NCBI RefSeq assembly: GCF_036785885.1
Contig: NC_092329.1
Coordinates: 9,114,001-9,178,000 of the forward strand
Origin: Coffea arabica
Taxonomy: Eukaryota > Streptophyta > Magnoliopsida > Gentianales > Rubiaceae
DNA length: 64,000 nucleotides
Reading direction: 5' to 3'
The notes under the pieces are model-generated. The model was not told the origin of the DNA. It searched no databases and saw only the letters and a program-made list of their open reading frames with translations. Positions 11,738-26,900 of the stretch are shown piece by piece. The position numbers and the translations under genes are program-made. Position 1 is the stretch's first letter; each line of letters starts with the position of its first letter.

Positions 11738-14420
11738 TGCAAGTATTGACCAAAGACTTTTTACAAAATTCCCTTCTTTTTTTTTTTTTTCATTTTGCTG
11801 TTGGCATATTGCTGTGGATGAAATTCCAGTTTCCAATCCATGTCTGTGGTTTTCATGTCTTGGCTTGCAAGTCCAGTCGTCAAACTTCTGTCCTCATCGC
11901 TTTCTGATTTATGGCCCTCTTCTCATATTGGTGGGTGCAAAAAAATTCTAAGCTCAATAAAATCCTTAATCATATGTATGTATATATGCACAGCTTTCAA
12001 TCATGCAGATAATTTGCATGTTGAGACATGGAGAAGGTCATCTGACTTCTGTTTTCCTACTTTTCTTTTCTTCAGAAGCAATGATATGGATCAACCTGAA
12101 CCTTTTGTTTTTAACTTTTAGGTTTCTCCTTTTAAACCCTTTTTTTCTTTGGAAATGGTGACCAGCCTTTCAATTTGGTTTTGGCATGTACCTTTTTCAT
12201 CGATCTATGCATTTTGTTCTTCACTAATGTGTAGTAGATTCACGGACTTGAGAGTGCATTTTTTAAAGAGTATAATGTGTTGCTGAAACTGAACAATGTA
12301 AATATTCTCGTTCTGTTTGTTTGTTGCAAAAACGAATTGATCGTGCAACGTATAAAATTGTTCAAGAAATCATACAAACCAATATCATGAATGACAACAA
12401 TGTAAAATTTAAATTTGAAATTCATTTTTTTGCACATGTGTCATGGATTCAACGGTGATAATGCGTGCACTGTTAGTTTACATAAAATTTAATCTAATCT
12501 ATATTACTAGTTGGAAAGTAGGTTGGTAACTTTGGATACATGTTTTTGGCAGGGGCCAAAAAAGATTCTCATCCTAGTTTGGAGACAAATCATTAAAGCA
12601 AATTGATAATTTGATTTAGAACCCAGTAAACTCGTTTACAAATTTACTCTATGAGGATAAAATCCAAAATCATATCATCATTGCCTAATCATATTTCATT
12701 GATAAAGTTGTTTCTTTGTTGTTGATTATGATTGTTGTAGTGATTACACATCTATTGGTGTGCAAATTAAGAAAAAAAATTTTAAGTTTTTTTATTATTA
12801 TTAAAACAATGGAAGTTATTAGAAATTTACTTTTTTTGTTGCAAAAAAGGTTATTATTTCTTCTTTTTTGTTTGCAAACAAAAAAATTATTGGAAGTTAT
12901 CTGAACTTTAGTAGTTATATTTAGTAAATTTTTACTTTTGTGACGTTAAATTTGAAAAAAATAAAAGATGACAAAAATTTTTAACACCAAATCCATGCTC
13001 AAACTTTATATATATAAAGATAATAATTTTGTCTTGGGTAACTTATTCTAATTCGACTCAAGCTTCCAGTGGCTTTGAAAAAAGAACAAAGTAAGCAAGA
13101 TTACTCATTGTATTTCAACCATTTTCTCTATTCCGAGCCAAAGAAGTTGAGTCGGGATAAGATTTTATCAAATATAGCAAAAGAAGTGCTCTATTTTACA
13201 TATTTTTGAGACAAATTTTCATGACATTAAATGAAAGCAATACGAGGAAATAAATAATTAAGGACGACCGATAAAATGAGCTAAGTGTTATACATTTAAT
13301 AGTTTATACTAAAGATGATATATATATATACATACACACACGCATATATTAGACCAGTTCATCTAAAAAAACTAAGTGGAAGGAAATAATTAAGTCAATA
13401 ATATTATCCTTTGAGGAAAATAAAATCCATGTTTCAAGCTGGCTGTTGTCTGTGAGGAGATCATGTAATAAAACTTCCATAGACGCAAAAAAAAATCCCA
13501 ATGGCTCTCAAACATATAACATGAACATACATTTAAAGAATACCATGAGAATTTGTAACTGGTTTAGAAATATTTACACCATCAAAATTGTTAGTGATAT
13601 TATCTAATCATGTTAATAATATCGAGGATATTACTGTGAAAGCCAAAGATGCGTTTCATCTTTCATATACCAACATGTTTAATTGAAATTTTTTTCTAGT
13701 AAAATTAATTTGTAACTACTATTCCCTATATATATATATATATAGTTAAATATATTCATGGTTTTAGAGTAAAATGTTAATGGGAATTCCTAATCTTTTG
13801 ATAATTATATGTTTGATAATCTATGGCAACATGGAGAAAAGTATGATCTCATAATATGCGCTTTGATACTTGAACAGTATAAAACAGGCAAATTAAACAT
13901 AGATCATTTACTCTGTCTAGGTTATCAAAGCACCATCAAGTTACACACTACTACAAAATTAAACTAACAAAATTCATAACGTCATCTGCGTGTTAACTAC
14001 TTTCATAAACCAAATATCTAAAAACGTAATTCACTAATTGATCAATAATACAATATCTCTACTTGCACGTACCGACAATTACATGTTGACTATAATCGTA
14101 ATACGTAATCGCTATACATACGCATCAACAGTTTCAAGCGTATTCATTGTAACCGCTTATAAACACCGACACGAACATATCCGCTGCCAAAAGGGCTGCC
14201 TCTTGGCTTCCAATACCGTCAAATCTCAAAAAATCTCGTAATCCACAAATTTCTCAAACAAAAAGATACTACAATTTGTTAAAAGAAAAGGATTAAAACT
14301 TGGAGAGGAACTCTTCTCAAACCCAATTATATAAAGGTAAGAATAAAGAACAACCTAGAACGAAAGGGACTAAATTGCAAAACCGCCTTACTGTTTGGGA
14401 AAAAACTAAAAAGAAAGAGC

Positions 14421-14430
14421 CTATATATCG
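14421..14430 (+). promoter_or_regulatory. Putative TATA box of the UPL1/2-type gene
   Basis: CTATATATCG lies about 490 bases upstream of the start codon and about 240 bases upstream of the likely leader-intron donor. It is followed by a pyrimidine-rich leader. Position and composition support it; no other direct evidence exists. Confidence 0.45.
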
Positions 14431-14661
14431 CTGAGACTTCTCTTCTCCATTTCTTTATACAGTGCACGTCATCATACATATAAAACCCTGCCCCAGCCCA
14501 GGCCTCTTGCCCCAGGGTTACATAATTTCTCCTCTCTTCTTAGACCCTTTTTGTCTTCTTAACCTATTTCCTCTCGAACTAAACCAATCCCCAAATCTTC
14601 TCCAAAAAATTCTCTGTACAGTTCTACCTTTTTGATGTCCGAAGCATCCACCGTTTTGCAG

Positions 14662-14879
14662 GTCAGCCACTTTGTCTTTTTATGTTTGTCACATAAAAGT
14701 CTGTAGTATTTATGGGGTTTTTTTTTTTTTTTGGTATTTAGGGATGGTTTTCGTTTTATTTTCAATATCGATTTAGGGTTTTGTTGATTTAATTTGTCGA
14801 TTTTCGAGCTTAAAATTGTTTGTTTTGATGCTAACTTCTGTTATTTATGTTTTATTGTTTGTGGTTTTGGTGAATACAG
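14662..14879 (+). other. Intron in the 5' leader of the UPL1/2-type gene
   Basis: A donor after TTTTGCAG (GTCAGCC) and an acceptor ending GAATACAG enclose 218 T-rich bases. The acceptor is 30 bases before the start codon. Leader introns are common in plant housekeeping genes. Confidence 0.55.
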
Positions 14880-14909
14880 TAAATAGATATAGGGAAGTAG
14901 ACTTTGGAT

Positions 14910-17900
14910 ATGGCGAGCTTAAGATCGAGCTTGCCGTCGCGGCTACGGCAACTTCTGTCCGGTGATGGAGCAATCGGTCCCTCTGCTAAACTTGACTCCG
15001 AGCCTGTATGCCTTCAATTTACTTACACTACTTTCACTACTTACACTACACTAGTACACACAGAGAAACACATACACGCGTGTATATGATAACTGTTCAA
15101 GTGATGCCTAGTTTATGTGATGGTATTTACTGGTGATTCAACTTGAGGGTTTTGTATTTTGGGTTTAATTTATTGCAAAATGTTTTCTTTGTGGCAATGT
15201 GCAAGTAATTTTCTGTTGTATTGTGAGCCTGGATATGGGTATTGCTTTCTTTGCTGAAAAATGCACTTGTTTGATTTCTTTTAGCAGTATTATGTGCTTT
15301 CAGCCTAATGGTTAGTATATTGAAAGATAAAATTAAATGTGAAATGGCTTAATTTGCCTAGGGAAATTCATATCAACCTTGACAAACGCAATTAACTTTT
15401 TATTTGCTTTGATGCTTAATAGATGTGGCAGCATTGGAGATTTCGTTTGATTTAAAACTTCTATCTTTGTTTTTTGGTTCTTTGGCTTCTGTGTATTTTG
15501 AGAGTTACCAAGGAGGATATGGTGCTCTTTTTTGTAGTTTATGTTGTTTTATGAGCATTATACTTTGTAATGTCTTGGTCTTACGCTTTCTTAAGGACTT
15601 GCGTGGCTTATTTTTTTTGTGAACTAAGGTCCTTCTTCTAATTTCCTTTCCATTGTGTTCTTGAAACTTGGATTTTGTGACATACATTGGTTTTACTCCA
15701 CTTTGCTAGTGAATGACTTTATTTGAAGGAATTGAAGTAAGCGAAAACCTTCATGAGTAAATGCTCTGTTCTTCCTGAGTAAATGCTTCTTTTTATCTTA
15801 AGTTCTCTAAGCAGTTTGCTTCTCAGAGGGGTACTTTTTATGTAATTTTAGATTTATTAAATTGAAAATATTTTGGGCTGAAGTAGTATATAGTTAGAAT
15901 TTATGATTTTTTTTCCTCCTTAAACTTTGTGGAATATACAATATGTGCTTCAAAAAACTATGTAGAGTGAGTGATCCTGTACAACGTACAACGATACAAT
16001 TGTTGTTGGTTTCATGAATAATATTAGCTTGTCTAGAGTAATAATGTTTATCATATAGTTATATGCCGCTGAGCCCAATTTTGTATCAAAGCCCAAGCAT
16101 TTGCTTCCAGTTTGACCTTTTGGTTGTGGTGCTTAGATTTAGCAGAATGCTTGCTCGATTGTCTGAGCTTAAGTAGATTTTAACTTGTTGGTATGCGCTG
16201 GGGGTGGTGCAAGTTTGGTTATTGTAGAAGAAGTATGCTACTAGTTCTAGACTGGAATAGGATAAAGATTAAGTCTATTGTCATTTTTATTTTCCAGGGA
16301 TTAGAACATGGATCTTCCTACCTGCTAGATGTATTGATAACAGAATATTCTGAGTTGGGAAATTGTATCGGGACTTGTAGTAGTCATCAATTGCTATGAT
16401 GATAAAACAATGAAATTGGTTCAGTTACTGATGGCTACAACAATTTGATATGCATCTGGATTACCATGTAAGATGGATGTGAACGAAGTGGAGGAAACAT
16501 TTTTTAGTTTTGAATTTTCATAAAATATTCTGCATTATTTACTATTTGTTTTTAAGTACCATAATTTAATGCTTTGCAGGCTTAATCATTTTCACTAAGT
16601 AATCTTTTAATTAAGATGTGCCAATTGTATGTATGTTTGCCATAAGCATGATTTCCAACTGAATAGTGTTAGTGGTACCATCAAATGCTTGCACACAATG
16701 TGTACAACATAATGTCTGTTTTTGACAGTATTGTATAGTGGGAACTACAGGATTGGTCATGATATGCAGGAATATTTGGAGCATGTCATGTTTCGTAATT
16801 TTGTATTTTTCTGATTTAATCATATGGAAACTGTTAACAATCAACTAACCTTGCTTTGGACTATGGTACTAGTACCTGGAATTTTGAAATGTGAACTTAA
16901 GACCTGAATTAGCAGGTGCATTAGTTTTTAAGTTACTAACTTGCCAACATTCATATCACCATGGGTTCTGAATTACTTGGTCTTCTAGATCTTTTATCTG
17001 GTAAAAGCTATAATAATGAGGGGGAATAATCGAAGAGTCCATGTAGTCTACGCTTGGTACCTGTAACTATTATATATCTAAACTCCTACTGTTTTGGCAC
17101 TTGTTTTATGGAAAGGATAAAGGAAGGTATAAGTACAAAGTTGTAGTCTGTATCATGTTATGCACCCAACCCAGTGTTGCCAACACCAGGTGGACTACTA
17201 GGAACACATTAAGAGCAAAACATTGCCTTTCAGCCTCATAAGCCATGGATGAATTGTACAGGAAGAATTTAAAGTAGCACTTTCAATGTCAATATCAGCA
17301 AAAGAGAAATATTTTGGGCCTCATGTGTCTTCCTGGAAGGACTCCTGCTTGTAATTGTTGTATTTGTGTTTTGGGTGTGTACAAGTTAAAAAATGACTAG
17401 GTTGTATGTTGGCACAATTTTTGGTCATGGTCAAAAAAGTAGGTAGGGATATTGGTGGTTATGGGCAACAAGCTGGAACCACATGGGGCTATTTGATGGA
17501 TATATCTAAAATCATTGATTGGATTGTATTCTACTATATGCTTATGTGGAAAGATTTTGACAAGAACCTACTTGTTTCTGTGGATGATTTATCTCCAAAA
17601 TCCCATTTGGCACTAACAAAATGTAAAATGACTAAAGGAGAGGGAAAAAAGAGAACAAAACAATTAAGTTTATGTGTAATCTTTGTCTCTCTCTCTTGGT
17701 CACCTAGGCAATTAGTTTCCTGCAATGTTTGAAGATATTAATTTTGATTATATCTTCCTATTTGCATCTGTAGTCTGATATACTCTATGTATTGTGCAGC
17801 CGGCAAAAGTAAAGGCTTTTATTGACAAGGTGATTGAAAGTCCATTACAAGACATAGCTATACCTCTTTCTGGATTTCGATGGGAGTATGGCAAGGTGGT

Positions 17901-20900
17901 TTTGTCTTTCTTTTTTATTTTACTCTTCTTGCCTTCATTTGATATGTCCTGAAAGTTGCTAGTTGTTATATTTGCCATAAGCTTGTTTTTCTTCTTCTTG
18001 GTTTCTAACGCAGCTTGCTTGTGTTTCAGGGGAACTTTAATCATTGGAGGCCATTGTTTCTTCATTTTGATACATATTTAAAGACATACATATCTTGCAG
18101 GAATGACCTTCTGTTATCTGATAATATTTTAGATGTTAGTCCATTTCCGAAGCAAGTGGTTCTACAAATTTTGCGAGTGATGCAAATCATATTAGAAAAT
18201 TGCCATAATAAGAGTTCGTTCAGTGGCTTAGAGGTGAGTTGGACGCTGTGAATGAGAACAAGAGTTATTGTATTCACTATTTACTGGAAAAAAATTGTGT
18301 TATTCTCATTTTAGGTGGCATTATGTGCCTTTGCATTATAGTATCTACTACTTGTGTCTGTGATTTTTGAATAATCCTGTTTTTTGTTGCTTTCCAGCAT
18401 TTCAGGCTTTTACTTGCTTCGACTGATCCTGAAATCCTTATAGCAACTTTAGAGACTCTTTCTGCATTAGTGAAAATAAATCCATCCAAGTTGCATGCCA
18501 GTGGGAAGTTGGTCGGATGTGGGTCTGTAAATAGCTGCCTCCTATCACTCGCACAGGGATGGGGAAGCAAAGAAGAAGGCTTGGGCTTGTACTCCTGCGT
18601 TACTGTTAATGAAAGGACCCAAGAAGGGGGCTTATGTTTGTTTCCTTCTGATGTGGAAAATGATACTGGCAAAGCACAGTATCATTTGGGGTCAACCCTT
18701 TACTATGAGTTGCATGGTACCAGTAGTCAAAGTACCGAGGGAGTTAGTGAAAGCTCGGTGTCTTCTGGCATGAGTGTTATTCACTTGCCTGAGCTCCATT
18801 TGAGGAAAGAGGATGATCTATCGCTTATGAAGTTGTGCATTGATCAGTATGATGTTCCTCCTGAACACAGATTCTCATTACTGACAAGGATCAGATTTGC
18901 CCGTGCATTTCGTTCTCCTAGAATATGCAGACTGTACAGCAAGATTTGCCTCCTGTCCTTCATTGTGCTTGTCCAATCCAGTGATTCTCATGATGAACTT
19001 GTTTCCTTTTTTGCCAATGAGCCAGAATACACAAATGAGTTAATTAGGATTGTGAGGTCTGAAGAAACCATATCTGGAGCTATCAGAACGCTTGCAATGA
19101 ATGCTCTGGGAGCCCAATTAGCTGCTCATTCATCATCGCATGAGCGGGCAAGGATTTTGAGTGGTTCAAGCATCAGTTTTGCAGGGGGTAATCGTATGAT
19201 TCTTCTGAATGTGCTCCAAAGAGCAATTTTATCGTTAAATAACTCCAATGATCCATTGTGTGTTGCCTTTGTTGAAGCACTTGTTCAGTTCTACTTGCTA
19301 CATGTCATATCTTCTTCAAGTTCTGGGAGCGTAATCAGAGGTTCGGGGATGGTCCCTGCCTTTTTACCTCTTTTAGAGGATTCTGATCCAACACATCTGC
19401 ATCTTGTGTGTTTAGCTGTGAAAACTCTGCAAAAGCTCTTGGACTATAGCAATGCGGCAGTGACACTCTTTAAAGATTTGGGTGGGGTGGAGCTTTTGGC
19501 ACATAGATTGGAGATAGAGGTACACAGAGTAATTGATTTGGCTGGAGTAGATGTTAGTCCAATGGCTGTTGGTGAATGCTCCAGGAACACTAATGATCAG
19601 ATATATTCTCAGAAAAGACTCATCAGGGTTCTATTAAAGGCTCTTAGTTCTGCTACTTATGCCTTAGCAAATTCGACAAGATCCCAGAATGCTTATGATG
19701 GTTCTTTACCTGCTACTCTGTCACTGATTTTTGGTAATGTGGAAAAATTTGGAGGTGATATTTATTATTCTGCTGTGACGGTTATGAGTGAAATAATTCA
19801 TAAAGACCCCACCTGCTTTCCTGCTTTGTATGAATTGGGCCTCCCCAATGCTTTTCTGTCATCAGTGGTGGCTGGTATATTGCCTTCTTCAAAGGCACTT
19901 ACATGTGTTCCAAATGGTCTCGGTGCGATTTGTCTTAATGCCAAGGGTTTAGAGGCAGTGAGAGAAACTTCGGCACTGCGCTTTCTTGTTGATATATTCA
20001 CGGACAAAAAGTATGTGATAGCTATGAATGAAGGTATTGTCCCTTTGGCAAATGCTGTGGAAGAGCTTCTGAGGCATGTTTCTTCATTACGAGGTACCGG
20101 TGTTGATCTGATAATTGAAATTATCAATAGGATTGCAGTGCTTGGGGATGCTAAACCTGTAGATTCATTAGGGAAATCTAATGAAAGCACTGCAATGGAA
20201 ATGGATTCTGAAAACAAGGAAAACATGGGTCCTTGCAGCCTTGTTGATGTTACCGGTTCAACTTCTGAAGGGCTTTCGGATGAGCAGTTCATCCAGCTAA
20301 GTATCTTTCATGTCATGGTACTTGTTCACAGGACAATGGAAAATTCTGAAACATGTAGGTTGTTTGTAGAGAAGTCAGGAATTGAAGGTCTACTTAAACT
20401 TCTTTTAAGGCCAAGTGTTGCACAGTCATCTGAAGGGATGTCCATAGCACTACACAGTACTATGGTCTTCAAGAGTTTCACTCAACATCATTCGACACCT
20501 TTAGCACGTGCCTTCTGTTCTTCTCTCAAGGATAATCTGAAAAAGGCTTTAACTGGATTTACTGGTGTCTCCGGATCCTTTCTGCTGGACCCTAGGGTGA
20601 TTCCAGATAGTGGAATTTTTTCATCACTCTTTATTGTTGAGTTTCTTCTATTTCTGGCTGCCTCAAAAGACAATCGTTGGGTAACTGCATTGCTTACTGA
20701 ATTTGGAAGTGAAAGCAAGGAAGTTTTGGAGGATATTGGGCGTATCCATCGTGAAGTCTTATGGCAGATTGCTCTTCTTGAAGACTCTAAGATTGATGTA
20801 GAGGATGATGCTACTGGTTCTGCGGATGAGTCACGCCAGTCAGAGTTGGATATGATTGATTCTGAAGAGCAAAGATTCAACTCTTTCCGACAATTTCTTG

Positions 20901-23900
20901 ATCCCCTGCTTCGAAGAAGAATGTCTGGATGGAGTGTTGAATCACAGTTTTTTGATCTGATAAACCTCTATCGTGATCTTACTCGCGCATCTGGTCTTCA
21001 GCAACGACAGACTGTTGATGGTCTCTCAAACATACAGCCAGGAGTTGGTCATCAGTCTCATCAGTCTGCTTCTGCCAATGTTGCTGAGTCCAGTGGTAAG
21101 AAGGATGAAGATAGGCAGAGAACCTATTACCGTTCCTGTTGTGATATGGCGAGATCATTATCAATTCACATCACCCATTTGTTTCAAGAGTTGGGAAAGG
21201 TAATGCTTCTTCCATCTCGTAGGCGAGATGACATGCTAAATGTGTCTTCTCCTTCAAAATCAGTTGGTTCTAGCTTTGCTTCAATTGCATCAGACCATGT
21301 GAACTTCGGAGGCCACGTAAATCATAGTGGATCTGATGCATCTGTTTCAACCAAGTGTCGCTATTTTGGAAAGGTGGTTGATTTTATTGATGGCATTCTA
21401 CTTGACAAGCCTGATTCGTGTAATCCTGTTATACTAAATTGCTTGTATGGACGAGGGGTGATCCAATCCATTTTGACCACATTTGACGCTACTAGTCAGT
21501 TGCTTTATGATGTGAACAGAGCTCCTGCATCGCCCATGGAGACTGATGAAGGGGCTTTGAGGCAGGATAGAATGGAAGAAGTAGATCATTCCTGGATATA
21601 TGGTCCCCTAGCCTGCTTCGGTAGACTTATGGACCACCTGGTAACTTCATCCTTTATTTTATCTCCTTTTACGAAGCACTTGCTTACACAGCCTTTGGTG
21701 AATGGGGATAAACCATTTCCTCGAGATGCTGAGACATTTGTTAAGGTTCTCCAGTCTATGGTACTGAAAGCTGTTCTTCCAGTTTGGATTCATCCACAGT
21801 TTACAGAATGCAATTATGATTTCATTACAACACTAATCAACATCATCAGACACATTTACTCTGGGGTAGAAGTGAAAAACATTGCTAGCAATGCAACTCG
21901 GATATCTGGCCCTCCCCCCAATGAATCAACTATTGCAACAATAGCAGAGATGGGTTTTTCCAGATCCCGCGCTGAAGAGGCACTGAGACAGGTCGGTTCA
22001 AACAGTGTGGAGTTGGCAATGGAGTGGTTATTCTCGCATCCTGAGGAAACTCAAGAAGATGATGAACTTGCCCGAGCACTAGCAATGTCCCTTGGGAACT
22101 CTGGATCAGAGTCAAAGGAAGATTCTGCTGATGAATCTAGACAATCTATTGTAGAGGAAATGGTGCAACTTCCTCCTGTTGATGACTTGTTATTAGCTTG
22201 TAGGAGGCTTTTGCAGATGAAAGAGACACTGGCTTTTCCTGTTAGAGGGCTCCTTGTGATGATTTGCTCCCAAAATGACGGTCATAACAGGTCCCATGTT
22301 ATTTCGTTTATTATTGAACAAGTGAAGCTTTGTGGTAACATTTCTGACAGTGGCAGCAGTACCATGCTGTCTTCCTTATTCCATGTTCTTGCTTTGATTT
22401 TAAATGAAGATGCAGCTGCTAGGGAAGTTGCTGCAAAGCATGCTTTGGTTAAAGTTGCATCAGACCTCCTGTCACAGTGGAATTCAGGTTCATATGACCA
22501 GGTTGCATCTCAAGTCCCTAAATGGGTGACAGCAGCATTTGTTGCCATTGACCGCCTTGCTCAAGTGGAGCAGAAATCAAATCTTGATGTTTCAGAACTG
22601 TTAAAGAAGGAAGAGGTTGGCAGTCAGACATCTATTGTGATAGATGATGATAGACAAAACAAGTTGCAGAAAACATTGGGCTCATCTCCCAAACACTTGG
22701 ATGTACAGGAGCAAAAGCGACTTGTTGAAATAGCATGTGGTTGTATTAAGAGACAACTTCCTTCTGAGACAATGCATGCTGTGCTGCAGTTATGTTCTAC
22801 TCTTACAAGAACTCATTCAATTGCTGTCAGTTTTCTTGATGCTGGGGGTCTGCAGTCACTGCTTTCCTTGCCAACAAGTAGCCTATTTGTTGGGTTTGAT
22901 AATATAGCTGCTACCATAATCAGACATGTTCTTGAAGATCCCCAGACACTTCAGCAAGCAATGGAATCTGAAATTCGGCACAGTATAGCAACTGCAGCTA
23001 ACCGGCAGGCCAGTGGAAGGCTTACAGCTCGAAATTTTCTACTAAATTTAAGTTCTGTCATTCAACGGGATCCAGTGATTTTTATGAAAGCTGCTCAGTC
23101 TGTTTGCCAAATTGAGATGGTTGGAGAGAGGCCGTACATTGTCTTGCTCAAAGATCGTGACAAGGATAAAACTAAGGAAAGAGAGAAAGAGAAGGAGAAA
23201 CCAGAAGAGAAAGACAAGCTACAGAACAGTGATGGGAAAGCTAGTCTGGGTCATATGAATTCACAGTCGCCTGGAAGTGGGCAGGGAAAGCTTTTTGACA
23301 CAAGTTCAAAGAATGTTAAACTCCACAGGAAACCTCCTCATAGCTTTGTAAATGTAATTGAGCTTCTTTTGGATTCAGTTATTACTTTTGATCCTCCAGT
23401 TAAAGAAGAATCCTTGACAAAAGATAACTCATCGTCGCAAGACATGGACATTGATATATCTGGATCTAAAGGCAAAGGTAAAGCTATAGTGTCTGCATCT
23501 GATGAGAATGAAAGCAATGAGCAAGAGTCTGCAGCATCCATGGCCAGGATTGTATTTATTCTGAAGCTTTTGACCGAGATTCTTCTGATGTATGCTTCGT
23601 CTATTCATGTTTTGCTCCGGAAAGATTCTGAAGTTAGCAGCTGCAGGGTAACATCTGAACGGGGTTCTAGTGCTGGAGTGTTTCACCATATTCTTCATAA
23701 GTTTTTACCACACTTGAAAACTTCTAGAAAGGAAAAGAAAACAGATGGTGATTGGAGGCATAAATTAGCAAGCAGAGCAAACCAGTTTTTGGTGGCATCG
23801 TGTGTTCGCTCTACTGAAGCAAGGAAAAGAATTTTTGTGGAGATAAGCTATGTTTTCAATGATTTTTCTCATTCAGCTAAAGGGTTTAGAGCACCTGATG

Positions 23901-26900
23901 TTGATATCCAAGCCTTCATTGATCTCCTAAATGATGTATTGGCTGCTCGCACTCCTACAGGCTCATACATTTCAGCTGAGGCCTCAGTAACTTTTGTTGA
24001 TGTTGGTCTAGTTCGATCTCTAACTAGAGTTCTTCATGTGTTAGATCTAGATCATGCCGATTCTGCCAAGTTGGTAACTGGGCTTGTGAAAGTTCTGGAA
24101 TTGGTGACTAAGGAACATGTCAATGCTGCTGACTCCAATGCAGGGAAAGGTGAGCAGTTGGGGAAACCATCTGCTCAAATAGAGTCTAGAGAAACAGAAA
24201 TTGCTGGTGATACGTCACAGTCGCAGGAAACAATGTCCCAAGCTAATGCAAATGCAGTGAACGTGGACAATGTTGAGTCTTTTACTGTGATTGAGAATTA
24301 TGGTGGATCTGAGGCTGTGACAGATGATATGGAACATGACCAGGATATGGATGAAGGTTTTGCTGCTCCTGAAGAAGATTATATGCATGAAACTCCAGAA
24401 GACACAAGAGGCGTGGAAAATGGCCTAGACTCTGTAGCAGTAAGATTTGAAATACAGCCGGATGTGCAAGAGAATCTTGATGATGATGAAGAAGATGAAG
24501 AAGAAGATGAGGATGAGGATGATGAGATGTCAGGTGATGAAGGAGATGAGGTTGATGAAGATGGGGATGATGAAGAACAGAACATTCTTGAAGAAGATGA
24601 AGTGCATCACTTACCACATCATGATACAGATCAAGATGACCATGAAATTGATGAAGACGAGTTTGATGAAGAAGTGATGGAAGAAGAGGAGGAAGATGAC
24701 GAGGATGATGAGGATGGTGTAATATTGAGGTTGGGAGGTGGAATGAATGGCATTAATGTATTTGACCATATCGAAGTTTTTGGGAGAGAGAGTAGCTTTT
24801 CGAGTGAAACTCTACATGTAATGCCTGTTGAAGTATTTGGCTCCAGACGTCAAGGTCGTACAACATCCATCTACAATTTGTTGGGTAGAAGTGGTGATAG
24901 TATTGTTCCTTCACAACATCCACTTCTGGTGGAACCATCCTCATCGCCAGCAGCTTCTTTGGGACAGCCAGGTATATTTACTCATACATCTGTCTTTTTA
25001 TATGTTGCAAATTTTAACTTCTATGATTTATTGCCCGATTTCTATCCTGTCTCTCTCCCTGTATAATTGTTATTTGGGTGTGATGCTTATATCTTCCTGT
25101 TTGCTCAGAGAATGCTCGTGATGCTTACACAGATAGAAACTTGGACGGAACATCATCTCGGTTGGATTCCATATTCCGTTCACTTCGCAATGGACGTCAT
25201 GGCCACCGGTTTAATTTGTGGGCAAGTGATAACCAGCAAAGTGGGGGATCAAGTACATCAGCAATCCCTCAGGGTCTTGAAGACTTGCTTGTTTCTCAGT
25301 TGAGGCGTGCAACTCCTGAGAGAAACTCTGATCATAATACTTCAGTGTCATCACAAAATAAAGAAGAGGCTAGTCATTCCCCTGGATCAGCTGGGATAAT
25401 GACAGGACCCTCTGTTGCTGATGGTGCCAACAGTGACGGTGGAAACCTACCGCCTACCTCTTCCACAGCAATAGATACCTCTCGTGTTACTGATACTGTA
25501 CCTGCAGCAAATGAAACCACTCAGGAAGCTGATGTTTCTAGCAGACAGCCTCAATCCGTTGAGATGCAGTTTGAGCAAAGTGATGCTGTTGTTCGGGACG
25601 TTGAAGCAGTAAGTCAAGAAAGTAGTGGTAGTGGCGCAACTCTTGGGGAGAGTCTTCGGAGTTTGGATGTCGAAATTGGGAGTGCTGATGGCCATGATGA
25701 GGGTGGAGACAGGCAAGGCACTGGAGATCGAACAAGGAGGACTAGTGTATCATTTGTAAATGCTGCCCCACTGAATGTAAGAGATCCTCCCCTTCATAGT
25801 GTAACTGAGGTTTCTGAAAATCCCAGTCAAGAAGCAGAGCAAGGTGATGCAGCTGAAGAGCAACGAAATGCTGATGCTGACTCTGGATCAATAGATCCTG
25901 CTTTTCTTGATGCACTGCCCGAGGAGTTGCGTGCTGAAGTTCTTTCTGCTCAGCAGGGTCAAGCAGCCCAACCGCAAAATCCTGATCCAGAGAATGCTGG
26001 AGATATTGATCCTGAGTTTCTTGCTGCACTTCCCCCCGATATTCGAGAAGAAGTTCTGGCTCAACAACGTGCCCAAAGGCTGCACCAAGCACAAGAGCTG
26101 GAAGGTCAACCTGTTGAAATGGACACTGTCTCAATAATTGCAACATTTCCTTCAGAATTAAGAGAAGAGGTACATTCTAGGATTCTTTTTCATTGGGTTA
26201 CTTATTGGGTTGAATTAGGATGCTTAATTTTTTTCATTCTTGGGAATCTCATCTCTACTTGATGTTCTTTTGCTATCATCTCAAGGTGCTTTTGACTTCA
26301 TCTGATGCTATTCTTGCAAATCTGACTCCTGCCCTTGTGGCGGAAGCAAACATGTTGAGGGAAAGGTTTGCACGTCGGTATAATCGCACTCTTTTTGGGA
26401 TGTATCCAAGAAATCGTAGGGGTGAATCTTCTAGACGTGGTGAAGTTCTTGACAGAGCTAGTGGAATTCTTCCGCGAAGGTCAATGGGAAATAAGCCAGT
26501 TGAGGCTGAGGGCTCACCTTTGGTTGACACAGAGGATCTGAAAGCAATGATCCGGTTGCTTCGGATAGTTCAGGTATTCAATTGGAAGAGTTGGTTTTCT
26601 CTTCTTAGGTCTTTCACAATCTGTTGTTTATCTGATCTTATTGTTTTCCAGCCACTTTATAAAGGGCAGCTGCAAAGGCTTCTCCTGAACCTTAGCGCTC
26701 ATGCCGAAACCAGATCAGCATTGGTCAAAATTCTTGTGGACTTGTTAATGCTTGATATAAAGAAGCCAGCCAGTTGTATTAATGCTGCTGAGCCCCTCTA
26801 CAGACTGTATGCCTGTCAGAGTCACGTGACGTATTCTCGCCCTCAGTATGTTGATGGTAAGAATACTTTCCCATGTACATTTCGTGATCAATCCTCAGTT

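Larger units (their letters stand above)
8680..14400. other. Gene-poor AT-rich intergenic region
   Basis: Roughly the first 150 bases are the TFIIA 3' untranslated region. The rest is about 5.7 kb without a convincing gene. It contains a more GC-rich patch near 10074-10323, the nested MITEs at 11023-11503, a possible isolated exon near 11652-11737, A/T homopolymers, and a TA repeat near 13728-13743. I see nothing supportable in 12150-13700 or 13750-14400 beyond AT-rich sequence. Confidence 0.6.

Noticed and set aside
24282..24677. Ser-, His- or Met/Lys-rich open frames overlapping the ligase acidic tract
   Set aside because: Shadows of the GAT/GAA codon repeat read in other frames or on the other strand.
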